From: Tieghemiomyces parasiticus
Lineage: Eukaryota; Kickxellomycota; Dimargaritomycetes; Dimargaritales; Dimargaritaceae
Reading direction: 5' to 3'
Assembly (NCBI GenBank): GCA_027575765.1
Contig: JANBPT010000065.1
Location: 1-64,000 of the forward strand
Length of the DNA stretch: 64,000 nucleotides
Shown here: in pieces, positions 1 to 10,335 of the stretch
Layout: every line of letters begins with the position of its first letter
Position numbering within the stretch: the first letter of the stretch is position 1
Notes under the pieces: model-generated
The model's database searches: none
Told to the model about the DNA's origin: nothing
What the model saw: the letters and a program-made list of their open reading frames with translations, nothing else
Position numbers and translations under genes: made by a program

Positions 1-1366
1 CCAGGCACCTGGTATCTAATGAGCTACACGGCAACGGTACCTGGCAAGGCTTGACGCCATGGTACTCTTGACCTTACTACCCCAACCTTGCAAGGGTGAT
101 GACGGTTGCTGAGGCGGCTGCTTTATTGTTCATTTCGTAGCGTCACGCAAGTTAGCCATGCTATGAAATGTCACGCCCCCCCTCCCCTTCTGGTCCATGG
201 AACGCAGATCAGTAACCGTACAGGCCTACTTTGCACTTTCGTGGGATCCTCTGCGCAGGATACAATGGCCAGACCGCGCATTCGAACCGAGATGTCACAG
301 ACTATCGGTGACCGTTCGATGATGATTGCGCGGGGTGCCTTGCCGACCGTCTCCGTGGCAACTGGTGCCAATTTCCGATACAAGGCCTGGGGGCTCTACG
401 TGGCGATCTACTCTTGACCAGCCCTGGCGATGCTCCCTCTTGCCAGCCCCTCTTTTCCACAATGAGGTCTACCCCAAGACCAGCCAGGGTGAGAACCTTG
501 CTATAGGGCCATTGCGCAGAGTATGCTGCCTACAGACGACGGCCTGACGCACGCCACCCCCTCCGGTCGGTAGAAGGTTGTGTATTGGTATGCTGAACTT
601 TTGATCGGCCACTGCCAGTTAGACAGGTGGTCAACATTGAGCACCAGTGGCTGTTGAGATAGCTAGGGACCCAGCATCGACAGATTGATTGGCAAATCCT
701 CATCAGTAAGGCATTGGGCACCAGTTGCCTTTTGTCGTAATGGGCTGGGCATTTTAAACCTGGTGCTCGATATTGGCCCCCCCTCCTTCCCAAACTCGTT
801 CCCCCTCCTCTTCCTGCTCCTCCTTACATTGAACTAGCGAGTGTCTATAATACGAAAATCCCGTCGACACGATCTCCTGGCGGAGCGCCAGCTGAGGGTA
901 CGACTTGTGCCAATTGACCTGGAACTCAAGATTGTCGTCCCTGCTGTCCCCCACCCCTCCATCGCCTTGGAAAAATTCACATCGATAAGCATGGAGATTA
1001 ACCCCCGTTGGCTTAACGGATTCTTAGCTGCGACCTGACGGCTGCCATCACGCCCGTCCTTCTGGGGGGTGGGTTGACTGCCCCCCCCCGCATGACGGGT
1101 GGTTATTCGTGCTATCCTGTGGCGGAGGCATCCTAAATGGCATGGCGTATACCACTTGTCAGCTTTGCCACTATAAGTACCCCGAGTCAAATCCCCGTAT
1201 GTTTTCATCTGCAACCACCCCTCATCCCACCCACGCTTCACCCACTCGACCGCTTTTTCCCGCACCCCGTGTTTACTACAGCCATTCAACCCTATCTATA
1301 CTCTTTGGAACCTGTCACGCCTACTGTCACGCCGGCTCGTACCCACTCTCCTTCCTACGCGTCACA
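1..1366. other. Intergenic / left edge, no gene recognised
   Basis: I see no supportable gene here. Open frames exist on both strands, the longest being 834-1289 on the minus strand, but none shows a family motif and they overlap one another. Visible items are a near-palindrome at 1-12 (CCAGG-CA-CCTGG), a nine-C run at 1081-1089, and a pyrimidine-rich stretch from about 1200 to 1366 that could be the promoter and leader of the small gene starting at 1367. A gene entering from the left edge cannot be excluded. Confidence 0.5.
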
Positions 1367-1618
1367 ATGAGAACCACCCGGACTATCTTTGTACTGGCCG
1401 CTCTTGTCCTGACCGCCGGAGTCTACGTCAGAGCAGCACCCGCTTCCAAGCACCGCCCGTCAGATGACTCGGATGACACTGAATCTTACCGTAGTAACGA
1501 TACACCCCAGCAGTTGGAATTGGTGTCTGAGTTGCCCGTGGTACCTTTCTTTAATGGATTTATCCTACTGGACCTTGGCGACGGCCAATCTGGTACGAAC
1601 TACACCGCAAGCGAGTAA
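1367..1618 (+). CDS. Putative small secreted peptide, 83 aa
   Basis: Single-exon model of 83 residues that I do not recognise. The N-terminus reads as a signal peptide: basic residues (R2, R5), a hydrophobic core over about residues 7-20, and small residues suited to signal peptidase cleavage at about A23-A26 (motif VRAAPA). The mature part is about 58 residues with no cysteine, an acidic and serine-rich patch at about 32-45, a hydrophobic stretch FFNGFILLDL at 61-70 and one N-glycosylation sequon (N78-Y-T). The frame stays open upstream to 1109. I chose the ATG at 1367 because the signal peptide starts there, position -3 is A, and the preceding 150 bases are the pyrimidine-rich sequence seen before other genes here. 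The stop is followed by AT-rich sequence. It could instead be a chance open frame; the signal peptide is the only functional evidence. Confidence 0.5.
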   Translation: MRTTRTIFVLAALVLTAGVYVRAAPASKHRPSDDSDDTESYRSNDTPQQLELVSELPVVPFFNGFILLDLGDGQSGTNYTASE

Positions 1619-3633
1619 AACTTTGTTAATAAGGCACGAATTGTAAAATGCGGTTTTAACACTGATGGTATTGGTGATAGTTTTAATATCTAGGGGCGGG
1701 AATAACTGTCAAGGATAATTGATAGGTTTATAATTGTCGGAGATCGTTGTAAGGAGGTCAACTGATAGCCAATATATGTATATGCCTTTAGTCGGCATTA
1801 TTTGATACCCCATTACTATCACAAATCGTAAAAAGTGACAGCGGAGATGACCATAAGGAATATGGGGGGGGGGCAGACGAAGCGGCAACAAGTCAGTGGT
1901 ATCGTAATTTAACTAGGCGATGGTCGGTAAGCCAATCCGTCATACAGCCCATTCTGTCCTTACTAGCAACGGAATTCTTACACTTTGCTACTGAACCAAA
2001 TGCGAAGTGATACTGCCTTTAATTGCTAGTAGTGAATAACGGATACTAGCTCTTCCTACCACGCTCTGTCCAATTGCCAGTCATCATTTGTAGAGATGAT
2101 GTCGGAACAGGGTGCTTAATTTGGACGCGGAATGGCCAAATCTATGCCCATGTATATTGCAGACATTGTGTCTAATAAAGCAGTGGTATTGGCACCGGCT
2201 TTGTCACAGTAGCCATGCATTTGTACTTGTATATGCCCGAAACTTGGAACTGGTCCGCGATGCATTCTTGATCTGAGATACCAACTGAACCACAGCAGCA
2301 GTAAATAGCTCGAGTGGAGGTCACGGTCTGCTCGCCGTCAGGCCGAGTCCATTTCCGAACGCATCAAGCGTTCGCGAGTCCAAGGATGGGGTGGTTAGTG
2401 GGCGGTTGTCCCACCCCATTTATCGGAACTTATGAAATTAGCAATGTGTCCAAGCCCACAGCGTGCACAGCAATGTGGCACAGCAAGGGATCATTATGAG
2501 ATACAGCCAACACGTTGGGTCTCGCTGGACGTTAGCCACAGCGGTCAGAACGGCGGAGGTAAGGGTGCCGTGGTCCCGTTTGGCCCTGGCGCCCCCTCCT
2601 GCGTTGTTGGCCAAGGGTGAAGCCCCACGTCAACTTGCCCTTTCTCTGCCGTAGTCAGTCCGAGGGTCCGGTTAACAGCTCTGCCTCGTCCCGCTGTGCT
2701 GCACCAGCTCCTTGACAAGCGAGCCCCGTTCTCGTGACCCTCCCCCATATATACTGGATGGCCCCCCGTTGCCTGGACGCAAAAGGACCCATCATGGGAT
2801 GGCGGTGGCCAATCAGTGCTGGGCTTCTGCTCGCGGGCTAGCGGATGGACCAAACGATCTCAACCACACTCCCAGGCGGTGGGACCATGTCTCACGGGGG
2901 AGTGCAGCCGCTGGCCATCATCCGACCCGCTGTTTCCCACGGTACATCCTGGATATGGCCCTCGCTGGCCAGCTCCACAGTGGGCCACCAGCGGCTGCCC
3001 GGCTGGGCAGTCGGTGCCAGAGAGCTGGATGTGCACGGCGCTGCGTTGATATCCTTGGGACGAGTATGGGAAGCGGGGTGTCGGGCGGGCGGCGCGGGGG
3101 GCTGCTTAAGAAGGGACGCAGCAGGCGATGGCCGGTCACTGTTTTTCACGCAGTGGGCGAGATCGAGATCAGCCTCGGCCGCGTTTTCCGCCGTTGGAGC
3201 GCGCAACGCGTCGCGGCCGCCAGGGGAAGCGTGTCGCAAACGGATGATTGACCCGCGCTGTGTTGCTGGCAAGGGGTCGCCGGTGACTCAGTCTCCTGGC
3301 CCAGGAGGTCGTCTCCTGTCGGCGGCACGGGGTGCGCCCCGCCCTTTCACGCCAATCCCCCAGGCCGCTGCTCCAGCCAGGTACGAGCGGTGCCCCTCTG
3401 GCCTTTTCGTCGCCCCGCCCCCCGCTTCCTCTGAAACGGCTTCCGCGGCCACCCCCTCTCTTCTTTCTGCCCTTCCCCATGACTGATTTTAGTATTCGTC
3501 TCGCCGACCGACGGATTGCCAATACGTCGAACAGCCGCCGCGATCCCACAATTCTTCCCGGCGCAGCATCCCTCCCTCCCTCCTCTACCCATCATTCCAG
3601 CTAGACATTTTAGCTTAGTTACGACTCGTCCCC
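1619..3633. other. Intergenic, upstream region of the Hrp1-like gene
   Basis: No gene recognised. The first part (about 1619-2300) is AT-rich and holds a ten-G run at 1864-1873. From about 2500 to 3630 the sequence becomes GC-rich, with long overlapping open frames on both strands (for example 2845-3486 plus and 3169-3549 minus), as expected from high GC rather than genes. A CCAAT motif lies at 2809-2813. The last 300 bases are C/T-rich and look like a promoter and 5' leader for the gene at 3634. Confidence 0.5.
2809..2813 (+). promoter_or_regulatory. CCAAT box (GGCCAATCAG context)
   Basis: The decamer around this site, GGCCAATCAG, matches the usual CCAAT-box consensus bound by the HAP/NF-Y complex. 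It sits about 820 bp upstream of the Hrp1-like start codon, far for a core promoter element, so its target and activity are uncertain. A short A/T run (ATATATA) lies about 55 bp further upstream. Confidence 0.3.
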
Positions 3634-5625
3634 ATGTCCGACCCCAAAGCAGGTATGTCAACTGGGTGGTTCGACACGCCCCTTATTAGTTGCTCCATAC
3701 AATACGAGTGGCTATAATAACACCGAACTTGCCGGCCCTTCACCCTCCCCCCTCGCCTCGACCTCTGCCAGACACGAAGAGCGCCGGCACGGCAGCTGCC
3801 GACAAGCCGCCAACCACTCCACCGGCCGGGGACGCTGCTGGCGAGGCCGCCGCCGCCTCGGTAGCCCCGCTTGACCCTTCGGTACCCGCTCCGGGTAAAC
3901 TATTCGTGGGCGGGCTGAGCTGGGAGACCAGCAATGAGTCCCTCCTCAAGTACTTTGAGCCCTTCGGTGCCGTGGTCGAGCACATGGTGATGCGTGACCA
4001 GTACACGGGCCGTTCCCGCGGATTTGGCTTTGTGCGCTTTTCTGACCCGTCAGTACTGGACGCCGTCATCGGTCAGGAGCACTTCATCGACGGCAAGCAT
4101 GTCGACCCGAAGATAGCCATCCCACGCGATGAGCAGCCCGCGGCGGATCACCAGGAGCGCTCCGAGAACCGCAACAAAGTGTTTGTCGGTCATGTGCCTG
4201 TCACCACCACTGCCGAGCAGTTCCAGGACTTTTTTACGCAGTACGGCCCCGTTACAGAGGCCAATCTCATCTTCGACCGACCCACCGGCAAGTGCCGCGG
4301 GTTCGGGTTTGTGACCTTCGAGGACGAAGCTGGGTATCTTAAGGCCCTCAATGCCCATGATGCCACCATGGAGGACCAGCTGGTAAGTCCACCTATGCAT
4401 GGCCAGCCCGAACGACCGGGTTTTACCTAGTCTGTCGGCCCACTAAGCCACCCCACGATCTAACAGATGACCGGATTTGTTGATACACACACAACCCCCC
4501 ACTGGTTTTCTTGTTTCGCTCCCACGCCAGCTCGATATCAAGCCCGTTGAACGCCGCCACAGCCGTCACAAGCCGCAGGGGCCTGGTAATTATGGCGGAT
4601 ACTACGAAGGTGGCCAAGTTAGTGCCGGGCGCGGCTACGGCGGCTATACCCGTTACGGTCGGGGTGGGGGCCGCGGTCGTGGCGCGGGTGGTCCTCGGGG
4701 TCGTGGCCGAGGTGCGGGTGGGAACGTTGGAGAGGCCTTCTGGAACAACCCACGTTACCGCCCACCGGGAAATTCCCTACCTCCGCACCACCAGCAGCTC
4801 TTTACTAATCCCGCGGCGGGCTACCCGTATGGCTACGGGTTCGTGTACGGTCAAGAGTACGGCCGACCGGCCGGCGCATTCGATCCGGCGCTCGCCGACC
4901 CTGCAGGTTATTACAGCAGGGGCTACCTAGACTACGGTCAGCCGGCCCCTGGTGGGGGCGTTGCCGGTGGAATGGGCCCGGGGGGTATTCCCCTCAACCC
5001 CGCCGGCGCCGGTGGTACGAGTGGCGGTAGTGGTTCAGGTAACCCCCCAGTTGGAGGAGGGGTCGCCAGTGGTTACCCAGGCTGGCCTGGGGACGGTGGT
5101 GCCGCCGGACTCATGGGCCACCACCACCTTCACCACCACCCGCACGCGCTGGGGGGCGAAGGATCCGCCAGTCTGACGGGTCATAACGCCACCGCTTCAG
5201 CTGGCTCCATGGGGGCTGCCTCCGGTGGCGGCGGCGGCCAACCTTCGTTCATAAGCGAAATGGCGCCCGAAACCTACGCGGCTTACTATAATTACCGTGG
5301 TAGCGAAGCGGCAGCGGCCGCCCCCGTCGGTTCGACGGGATCCCGTTCGCAAGGGACGGCCACTGGCGGCAGCTTCGGCGGCAGTCAGTTGCATCACCAC
5401 CAGTATTACAATCAACACCAGTATCAACCCCCGCAGCAATACGGGCCCGCCGGGTCCCCTGGACCAGCTGATGGCGAGAGCGGGACCCCGACATCCTACC
5501 TGACCACACCCGCCGGTGACAGCAGCGGTAACGGGGTTGGCGCACCCGGGAGTGGTAATGTGCAACGTGACGACCCGGCCGTACTCAAGGCCGGCAAGTC
5601 AATGCAGTTCCCACCGTACGCCTAA
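3634..5625 (+). CDS. Two-RRM RNA-binding protein, Hrp1/Nab4-like
   Basis: Three coding exons: 3634-3652, 3772-4382 and 4531-5625, giving 574 residues. Introns are 119 nt (GTATGT...CAG) and 148 nt (GTAAGT...CAG). The 19-nt first exon supplies MSDPKA. RRM1 spans about residues 49-123, with RNP2 KLFVGG at 49-54, RNP1 RGFGFVRF at 89-96 and an IPRDEQ linker after it. RRM2 spans about 142-220, with KVFVGH at 142 and RGFGFVTF at 182-189, and ends LDIKPVERRH just after the second splice. The tail (about 225-574) is low complexity: an RGG/GRG-rich box, then G, Y, P, H and Q-rich sequence including His and Gly runs. This order matches yeast Hrp1/Nab4 (cleavage factor IB, poly(A)-signal binding and mRNA export) and animal DAZAP1/hnRNP proteins. 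The RGG box would be an arginine-methylation target in this family. Role in 3'-end processing is inferred from family; a Musashi/hnRNP-A-like role is the alternative. Confidence 0.9.
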
Positions 5626-6149
5626 ACTACGCCCAACCTCCCCCCCCCTATCCTCTCCCATCTTGTTGCGGGTTAGGTTCCTTCGCTTATAGCTGTCCTT
5701 CCTCCGCTTCTACTCTCCCACCACTGCTGATCGGTCTAATGTAATCTCGTGTACAGCGTTGGTCCCTTTTTATGTTTTCTGTTCCTCTCATAATTTACTT
5801 GACCCCTCTTTCCTCGGTGACCTTTTGCTTTCCTTCCGGCTGCTACAGCTTCGCGCAATTATTTTTTTTTACTCTGCCTGATGAGAGTTTACGATTTTGT
5901 TTCAGACATGATTCTTTTTTAACATCTTTATATTCTGGTTTGATTCTCCATGTGTTTTTCCTTTTGCTTATTTGTGTACAGAGCTCCACACTACATTAAT
6001 AAGGTCAATATGTACCACTCTACTTGGGCCACGGCAGTGGGTTACATAACAGTTGGCTGTCACATACAGGGTCTTGCGAACAGGGGCATACAAACTATGT
6101 TTATGATATGCCTCTAGGCAGAGTATAGAAGCAAATAGTTCACCGTGCA
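5626..6149. other. Convergent intergenic spacer
   Basis: This spacer lies between the stops of two converging genes, the Hrp1-like gene (+) and the metallophosphoesterase (-), and should hold both 3' untranslated regions and terminators. The plus strand is strongly pyrimidine-rich, C/T-rich near 5640-5720 and T-rich from about 5760 to 5980. I see no gene or clear AATAAA signal. Confidence 0.5.
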
Positions 6150-8230
6150 TCAGCTGCGCTTTTTAAAGTCCACAGTCGGCTCCACAAGGGACTGCCAGAG
6201 GCCGGGTAAAGTTAGGTAGATGACGACGAGCGCGGCACTGAGCATAGCCACGACGACATCGGCGATGAGCAGGCCGCGAAAGTAGACAAAATGACCGAAT
6301 GGGCAGTCTCGGTAATAGTAACGAAGTATCATGTCCGACGCATCGTCCACGTCGTCGTCGTTGTCGCCGCCGTTTCCACCACTTTCGAGGCGACGTAGCG
6401 GTGGTTCCAGCGCAATTTCAAAAAGGCCCGAATTGCCGTCATAGTCACCCATGACGGACCGCACGGTAATCTCCGGCACGCGGTACCCACCGTACCGACG
6501 GATCTGGGCTTGGGACGTGGTAGCGAGGGCCCGGGGTGTACCGACGAACGTCCGTGACGAGACCTCTAGTCGGCGTTCGATGGGGGGCAGGTCGGCTTCG
6601 AGGGACCGGTAGGGAGCGTGGCACCAGACCCGGAGCGCCTCACGGTCCTCGTCGGTCAGCGCCTCCGGGGCCGAATTAGATGGGCTCCCGCCGTCAGTCG
6701 GTTTCGTGGGGGAGGGGGGATGGTCTTTTGAATCGCCGGTCGGTCCGATCCTCTCGGTTGCCACCCGTTTCACGTGGTGTATCACTTTACAGCCCTCATG
6801 GTCATGCCCGGTCAGGATGACGGTCGGTCGGAGGCAGTGTAGGATATACTGGGAGGCCCACGGCGAGAGTACGGTCTGGTCAATCACTACGCCGTTGTGG
6901 TCACGGTTGAACACCGGCGGATCGACGCAGACGCCCTCGGGTTTGTAGAGTGGGATGTGCATGAGGAGGACCAGTGGGTGCGCAAAATCGGTGGCCCACC
7001 GGTCGGCCACGGCCTTCCGGAGGAAATGCCACGTTTCGTCGCGGATGGTCTCGTCGTTGGTCGTGTCCAGGTTCTGCGTGTTGAGTAGCATGACCTCGTG
7101 GGGATGTTGGTCTGTGGTGAGCGTGAAGCGGTCGTTCACGGCTCCGAATGCAGCCTGCCACCGGTCGAGCATTTGGCGCGTGGTGTCCCGCCCGTAACCA
7201 ATGTCGTGGTTGCCTGAGAGATTGAACACCGGTATATCTTTCGGCAGGAACCCGTCCTCGTCCTAATGTGCGCGGGGGAGAGGAGGAGGGGGAGTAAGGT
7301 AGCGGCGGATCGAAGGGAGGGCGGAAAAGAGGTTGGTACTACTCATTCATATTTATCATGCCAAAGGGGGTATATTTACTATAATGCCTCCCTCACTCTT
7401 CCAGCATCTACATGCTTATAGAAAGTGTTGAAGAAATGACCTACCTGCCCGGTGGCCCACTTGAATCGGGCTAGTCGCTCGGCAAACTCGGCGTTGGATA
7501 TCCATTGGTTGGAGAAGACATCACCTAGTACAGCAATGTGGCTGGGTCGGGTCTCACGCACCACCGACTTGACAATATGTCGAAACTGGCTGTCGTTAAT
7601 CTTGAGGTCTAATTTTCCTGTAAAATGGCGAAGGTATTTGGGTGGGGTGGTAGAGGAAGATTATCAATGTCATTAGATTCAAAATGGCTCTAGAGAGTAA
7701 GGGACATGGCAAGGTATGGGCCTACTAGTCAGGGGCTTCTTGGTGCCAAGCTCGAGAAGAAATGACCGCTTTGGTACCGGGCGCCAAATATTCTATCGAT
7801 ATAGTGCTCGATCCGCTTCAATATCGTACCTACCTGTCCTTGGTTGTCGCTGTATTTTATGGTGCCCTTCCATCTGTGGGTCAGCGAAGAGTGCCATGCG
7901 CACCAAAGAGTCTGTCGTACGGTGAATGGGAGGATGTCCGTGTGGATAACAAGGTGTCACGGCATTGTGGAAAGTCAGTTAGCGCTAGTCTTGCCTCAGG
8001 CTTCGACCGGAATGCCACCGCCAGAACTGGGCATTTAGGATTCCCCCCTCATCCTCATCCTGGCGAGACCCCATGCTCAAGATTCCTGCTCGGCGGATCG
8101 GTACTGTCTTGCGCCTACCTTCCGAGTTCCAGGGGCAGAAAGCGGGATATTTGTACTGGTACAATGTCGCCCCGGTGAGAAAAACGGCCACGATGCCCAG
8201 TAACCGAACGAAATCGAGTGACGAAAACAT
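6150..8230 (-). CDS. ER metallophosphoesterase, Cdc1/Ted1/PGAP5 family
   Basis: Four exons on the minus strand: 8230-8119, 7911-7834, 7617-7445 and 7262-6150, 491 residues. Phases agree at each junction (1, 1, 0) and donors are GTAGGC, GTAGGT and GTAGGT. Residues 9-26 form a membrane segment followed by YQYKYP. Metal-binding blocks of calcineurin-like phosphoesterases follow in order: FADPQ (D48, Q50), LGDVF (G95-D96), GNHD (138-141), HIPLYKPEG (H223) and GHDHEG (273-278). A second membrane segment lies at about 452-473, and the end is Lys-rich (KKRS). Two membrane anchors around a lumenal phosphoesterase domain is the plan of yeast Cdc1/Ted1 and animal PGAP5, which remove ethanolamine-phosphate from GPI-anchor mannose in the ER/early Golgi with a Mn-dependent site. 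The WISNAEF region (102-108) fits the Ted1-like branch. An insertion rich in P, S and T at about residues 290-320 separates the last motif from the C-terminal part. Function is inferred from family; the Cdc1 versus Ted1 choice is unresolved. Confidence 0.9.
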
Positions 8231-9103
8231 GGAGCCAGTGTGGCCGGTAGTGAGGCCCCGTAATGCGTAACAATGACGAAAAGGGCGGACAGGAGTAACG
8301 TTGCGGATGACCCCGACCAAGCCAACGTTGCATTCAAGGTAAAGTGTCAGAATGGCGCCATCACAGAGGGGATCCCGCCCGAGGCGGGCTTTCTTTACGA
8401 ATGGCAACCAATCGTACGGGGGGGGGTGAGCGTGGGCTTAGGGGCCCGCGAAGTGGCGCTAACTATCAAGTTTCCTAACGAGTGCGTGTGGTAAGACACT
8501 GTGCGGACGTAGAGCGGCCAACAATGAGGCGAGCCTAATAGGGCACGGTCTTCAAAATACCAGCAGAGGCCGGTCGCCATTGTGTGATACGAAGGGTAAT
8601 AGCTTCCCTAATTAGGCCTAAACATCACAAAAAAAAACAGTAGCCCTCTACTGGTTGTAAATTGTAAAAAATATAAAAATTCCCCATATGCAGGGGCTGT
8701 GCATGATCCATTCAGAGAAAATAGTTTCATTGGCCGCATCGGAGACAATCTGTTGCAGGTCCGGTTGGCAAGCGTAGATGGAGGGGTAGGGTGCACCTAT
8801 ACAAAGCTGCCGGCAGTTGGTTAAGATCTACTCCGTAGCCTATGGAGACTGTTTAAAGTAGACCGCCCCCCGTCAACCTATCGCCTGAAGTCACCACATG
8901 CACAGAGTACCACATCTACCGATTTCAGGACTACCACACCATCTCTCAGCCATGAAACCCCAGCAGTTGTGGTCGCCATAGGCCTGCCTTCGCAACCGCG
9001 AGTCCTTGTGATCAGCCAGGGCGAGCTGATAGACTCCGCAATCCCGCATCCCACCTCCCAGACACGCATGCCCCCCCCCCACTTTAACGCTGTTTACTGC
9101 TGT
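8231..9103. other. Intergenic, upstream of the phosphoesterase
   Basis: No gene recognised. The segment nearest 8231 should be the promoter of the minus-strand metallophosphoesterase. An A-rich block lies at about 8620-8685. A ten-C run at 9071-9080 sits about 25 bp outside the left arm of the inverted duplication. Confidence 0.45.
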
Positions 9104-9130
9104 GATGGCCATCAGCCCTGGTCGTTAACA

Positions 9131-9138
9131 TGACGTCA
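9131..9138. promoter_or_regulatory. TGACGTCA palindrome (CRE-like), left arm
   Basis: A perfect 8-bp CRE/ATF-type palindrome lies 94 bp downstream of the secreted-protein stop codon, close to the outer end of the arm. The same site is intact in the other arm (60517-60524), although the base next to it differs. Position 3' of the gene makes a promoter role for this gene unlikely. Chance is possible. Confidence 0.2.
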
Positions 9139-9231
9139 GTTTTAATGACCCAGTCACCACTGACCGGCTGCTGGCCTACGCTTTTATTTGCTAGGAGACT
9201 ACATATCGGTTTCAGGGTCATGCGTAGTATC

Positions 9232-10335
9232 CTACTTGACCAACGGTTGGGGGAACTGACTCGACGGTTTACCGGTCTGTTGGACCACCGTTTTAGCATG
9301 CTCCAACAGAGCCAGGAATTCCTGGTATGCAATTGGGTCCCCGGTGCCAAAGTCCTCGCCCGTAACTTTGGCTAGAAAAGAGACCAATTGCGCTGGGGGC
9401 AGGGAGCTCTTAATCAAGCCGACCGTCGGGGAGTGGTATAGTTGGCTGTTGCGGATGACCAGTCCAGCACAGTCTAGCTCGGCCGTGTGCTGCGAGGCAG
9501 TGAACGCTTGGTTCGATGGAAATGTCGGGCCGCCAGTTCCGGTTGAGGTCCGGTCTCGACGGATGCGGTAGCCTAAGGTGACGACCTGTCGGGGCGGTTC
9601 CTGGGTTAAATCGGTGTCCATATTAATGGGCAGGCACTGGCCATTAGTGAGGCAGGAATCGAGCATGCCTATCTGCGAGGCCTTGCCGGCCCGCTTACGA
9701 AGCCCGTCCTGGCTAGCAACCTTTAGATACCTGAGGTGTGCTTGCCTGGTACCTTGGACGGCTTGTATCATTTTTTCTATATCGGCCAAGAGAGCGTGGT
9801 GGTCAAGGTCGGGCATGGCTGCGGACGCGGCGGCGTTCCCTTGGGCGGGGGCTGCCTCTTGGCCCTGGCGGGCCACGCATAATTCATAGCTTTCCTGCAG
9901 TACCGATACATAGTGCATGTAGTCCCCGCTATATTTCAAGTCGGGATAAGCATTGACAAAATCCGTGGCCGTGGGTAAGTGCTCTATGACGTGGTCCCAG
10001 TTGGTGGCCTGTGGCATTAGGATGTCGGACCGGGTACCCTGACTGCCGGTACCTGGTGCATCGCCGGCTAGGCGCTCGTCGGTAGCCAGGGTGCCCGCAT
10101 ACCCCACGGGGTCCGGCGACTCCTTGGCTGCTGTCGGCAGGCTCGTGTCCTTCGGATTAAGAATAAAGTCGAGGCTGAATTTGGAACCAGGAGCCGGGAG
10201 GCTGTGGTAATCAGAGCTCGTTGCAAGTCGACCTTGGCCCGACCATGGCCCAGCATAGGGCGGGGGAGGCTGAGCCAGCACCGCATGGGCCGTAATCAAA
10301 GCCGCAATCACCACAAGGTTAAGTCTCGTCGGCAT
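9232..10335 (-). CDS. Secreted protein of unknown function, copy A (367 aa)
   Basis: Uninterrupted 367-residue frame that I cannot assign to a family. It begins with a signal peptide: hydrophobic core at about residues 5-20 and a predicted cut after A21 (VLA before QPPPPY). The mature protein has a Pro/Gly/Ser-rich N-terminal third, a probable helical region at about 110-215 (including DHHALLADIEKMIQAV), four cysteines (C153, C228, C234, C289) that could form two disulphides, a basic patch GLRKRAGK at 211-218 and a helical segment near 335-355. There is no visible membrane anchor or catalytic motif. A likely polyadenylation hexamer AATAAA lies about 45 nt after the stop (9183-9188 on this strand). 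The leader is C/T-rich with no TATA box close to the start. Copy B at 59320-60423 differs at residues 48, 170, 325, 357 and 366. Extracellular location is the only supported property; an effector or cell-wall role would be guesswork. Confidence 0.8.
   Translation of the reverse strand: MPTRLNLVVIAALITAHAVLAQPPPPYAGPWSGQGRLATSSDYHSLPAPGSKFSLDFILNPKDTSLPTAAKESPDPVGYAGTLATDERLAGDAPGTGSQGTRSDILMPQATNWDHVIEHLPTATDFVNAYPDLKYSGDYMHYVSVLQESYELCVARQGQEAAPAQGNAAASAAMPDLDHHALLADIEKMIQAVQGTRQAHLRYLKVASQDGLRKRAGKASQIGMLDSCLTNGQCLPINMDTDLTQEPPRQVVTLGYRIRRDRTSTGTGGPTFPSNQAFTASQHTAELDCAGLVIRNSQLYHSPTVGLIKSSLPPAQLVSFLAKVTGEDFGTGDPIAYQEFLALLEHAKTVVQQTGKPSSQFPQPLVK

Noticed and set aside
834..1289. 151-codon open frame on the minus strand
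   Set aside because: No domain, signal peptide or plausible leader; it overlaps other frames and uses the complement of C-rich sequence, a typical chance frame.
2178..2189. 12-base match to a common cDNA-synthesis adapter (AAGCAGTGGTAT)
   Set aside because: The match stops after 12 bases and the surrounding sequence is ordinary; chance is sufficient.
2845..3486. 213-codon open frame on the plus strand
   Set aside because: It lies in a GC-rich promoter region where frames on both strands are open; the composition is A/R/G/P-rich without motifs.
7762..8178. 138-codon plus-strand frame
   Set aside because: It runs antisense across exons 1-2 and intron 1 of the metallophosphoesterase, whose motifs and splice phases are clear.
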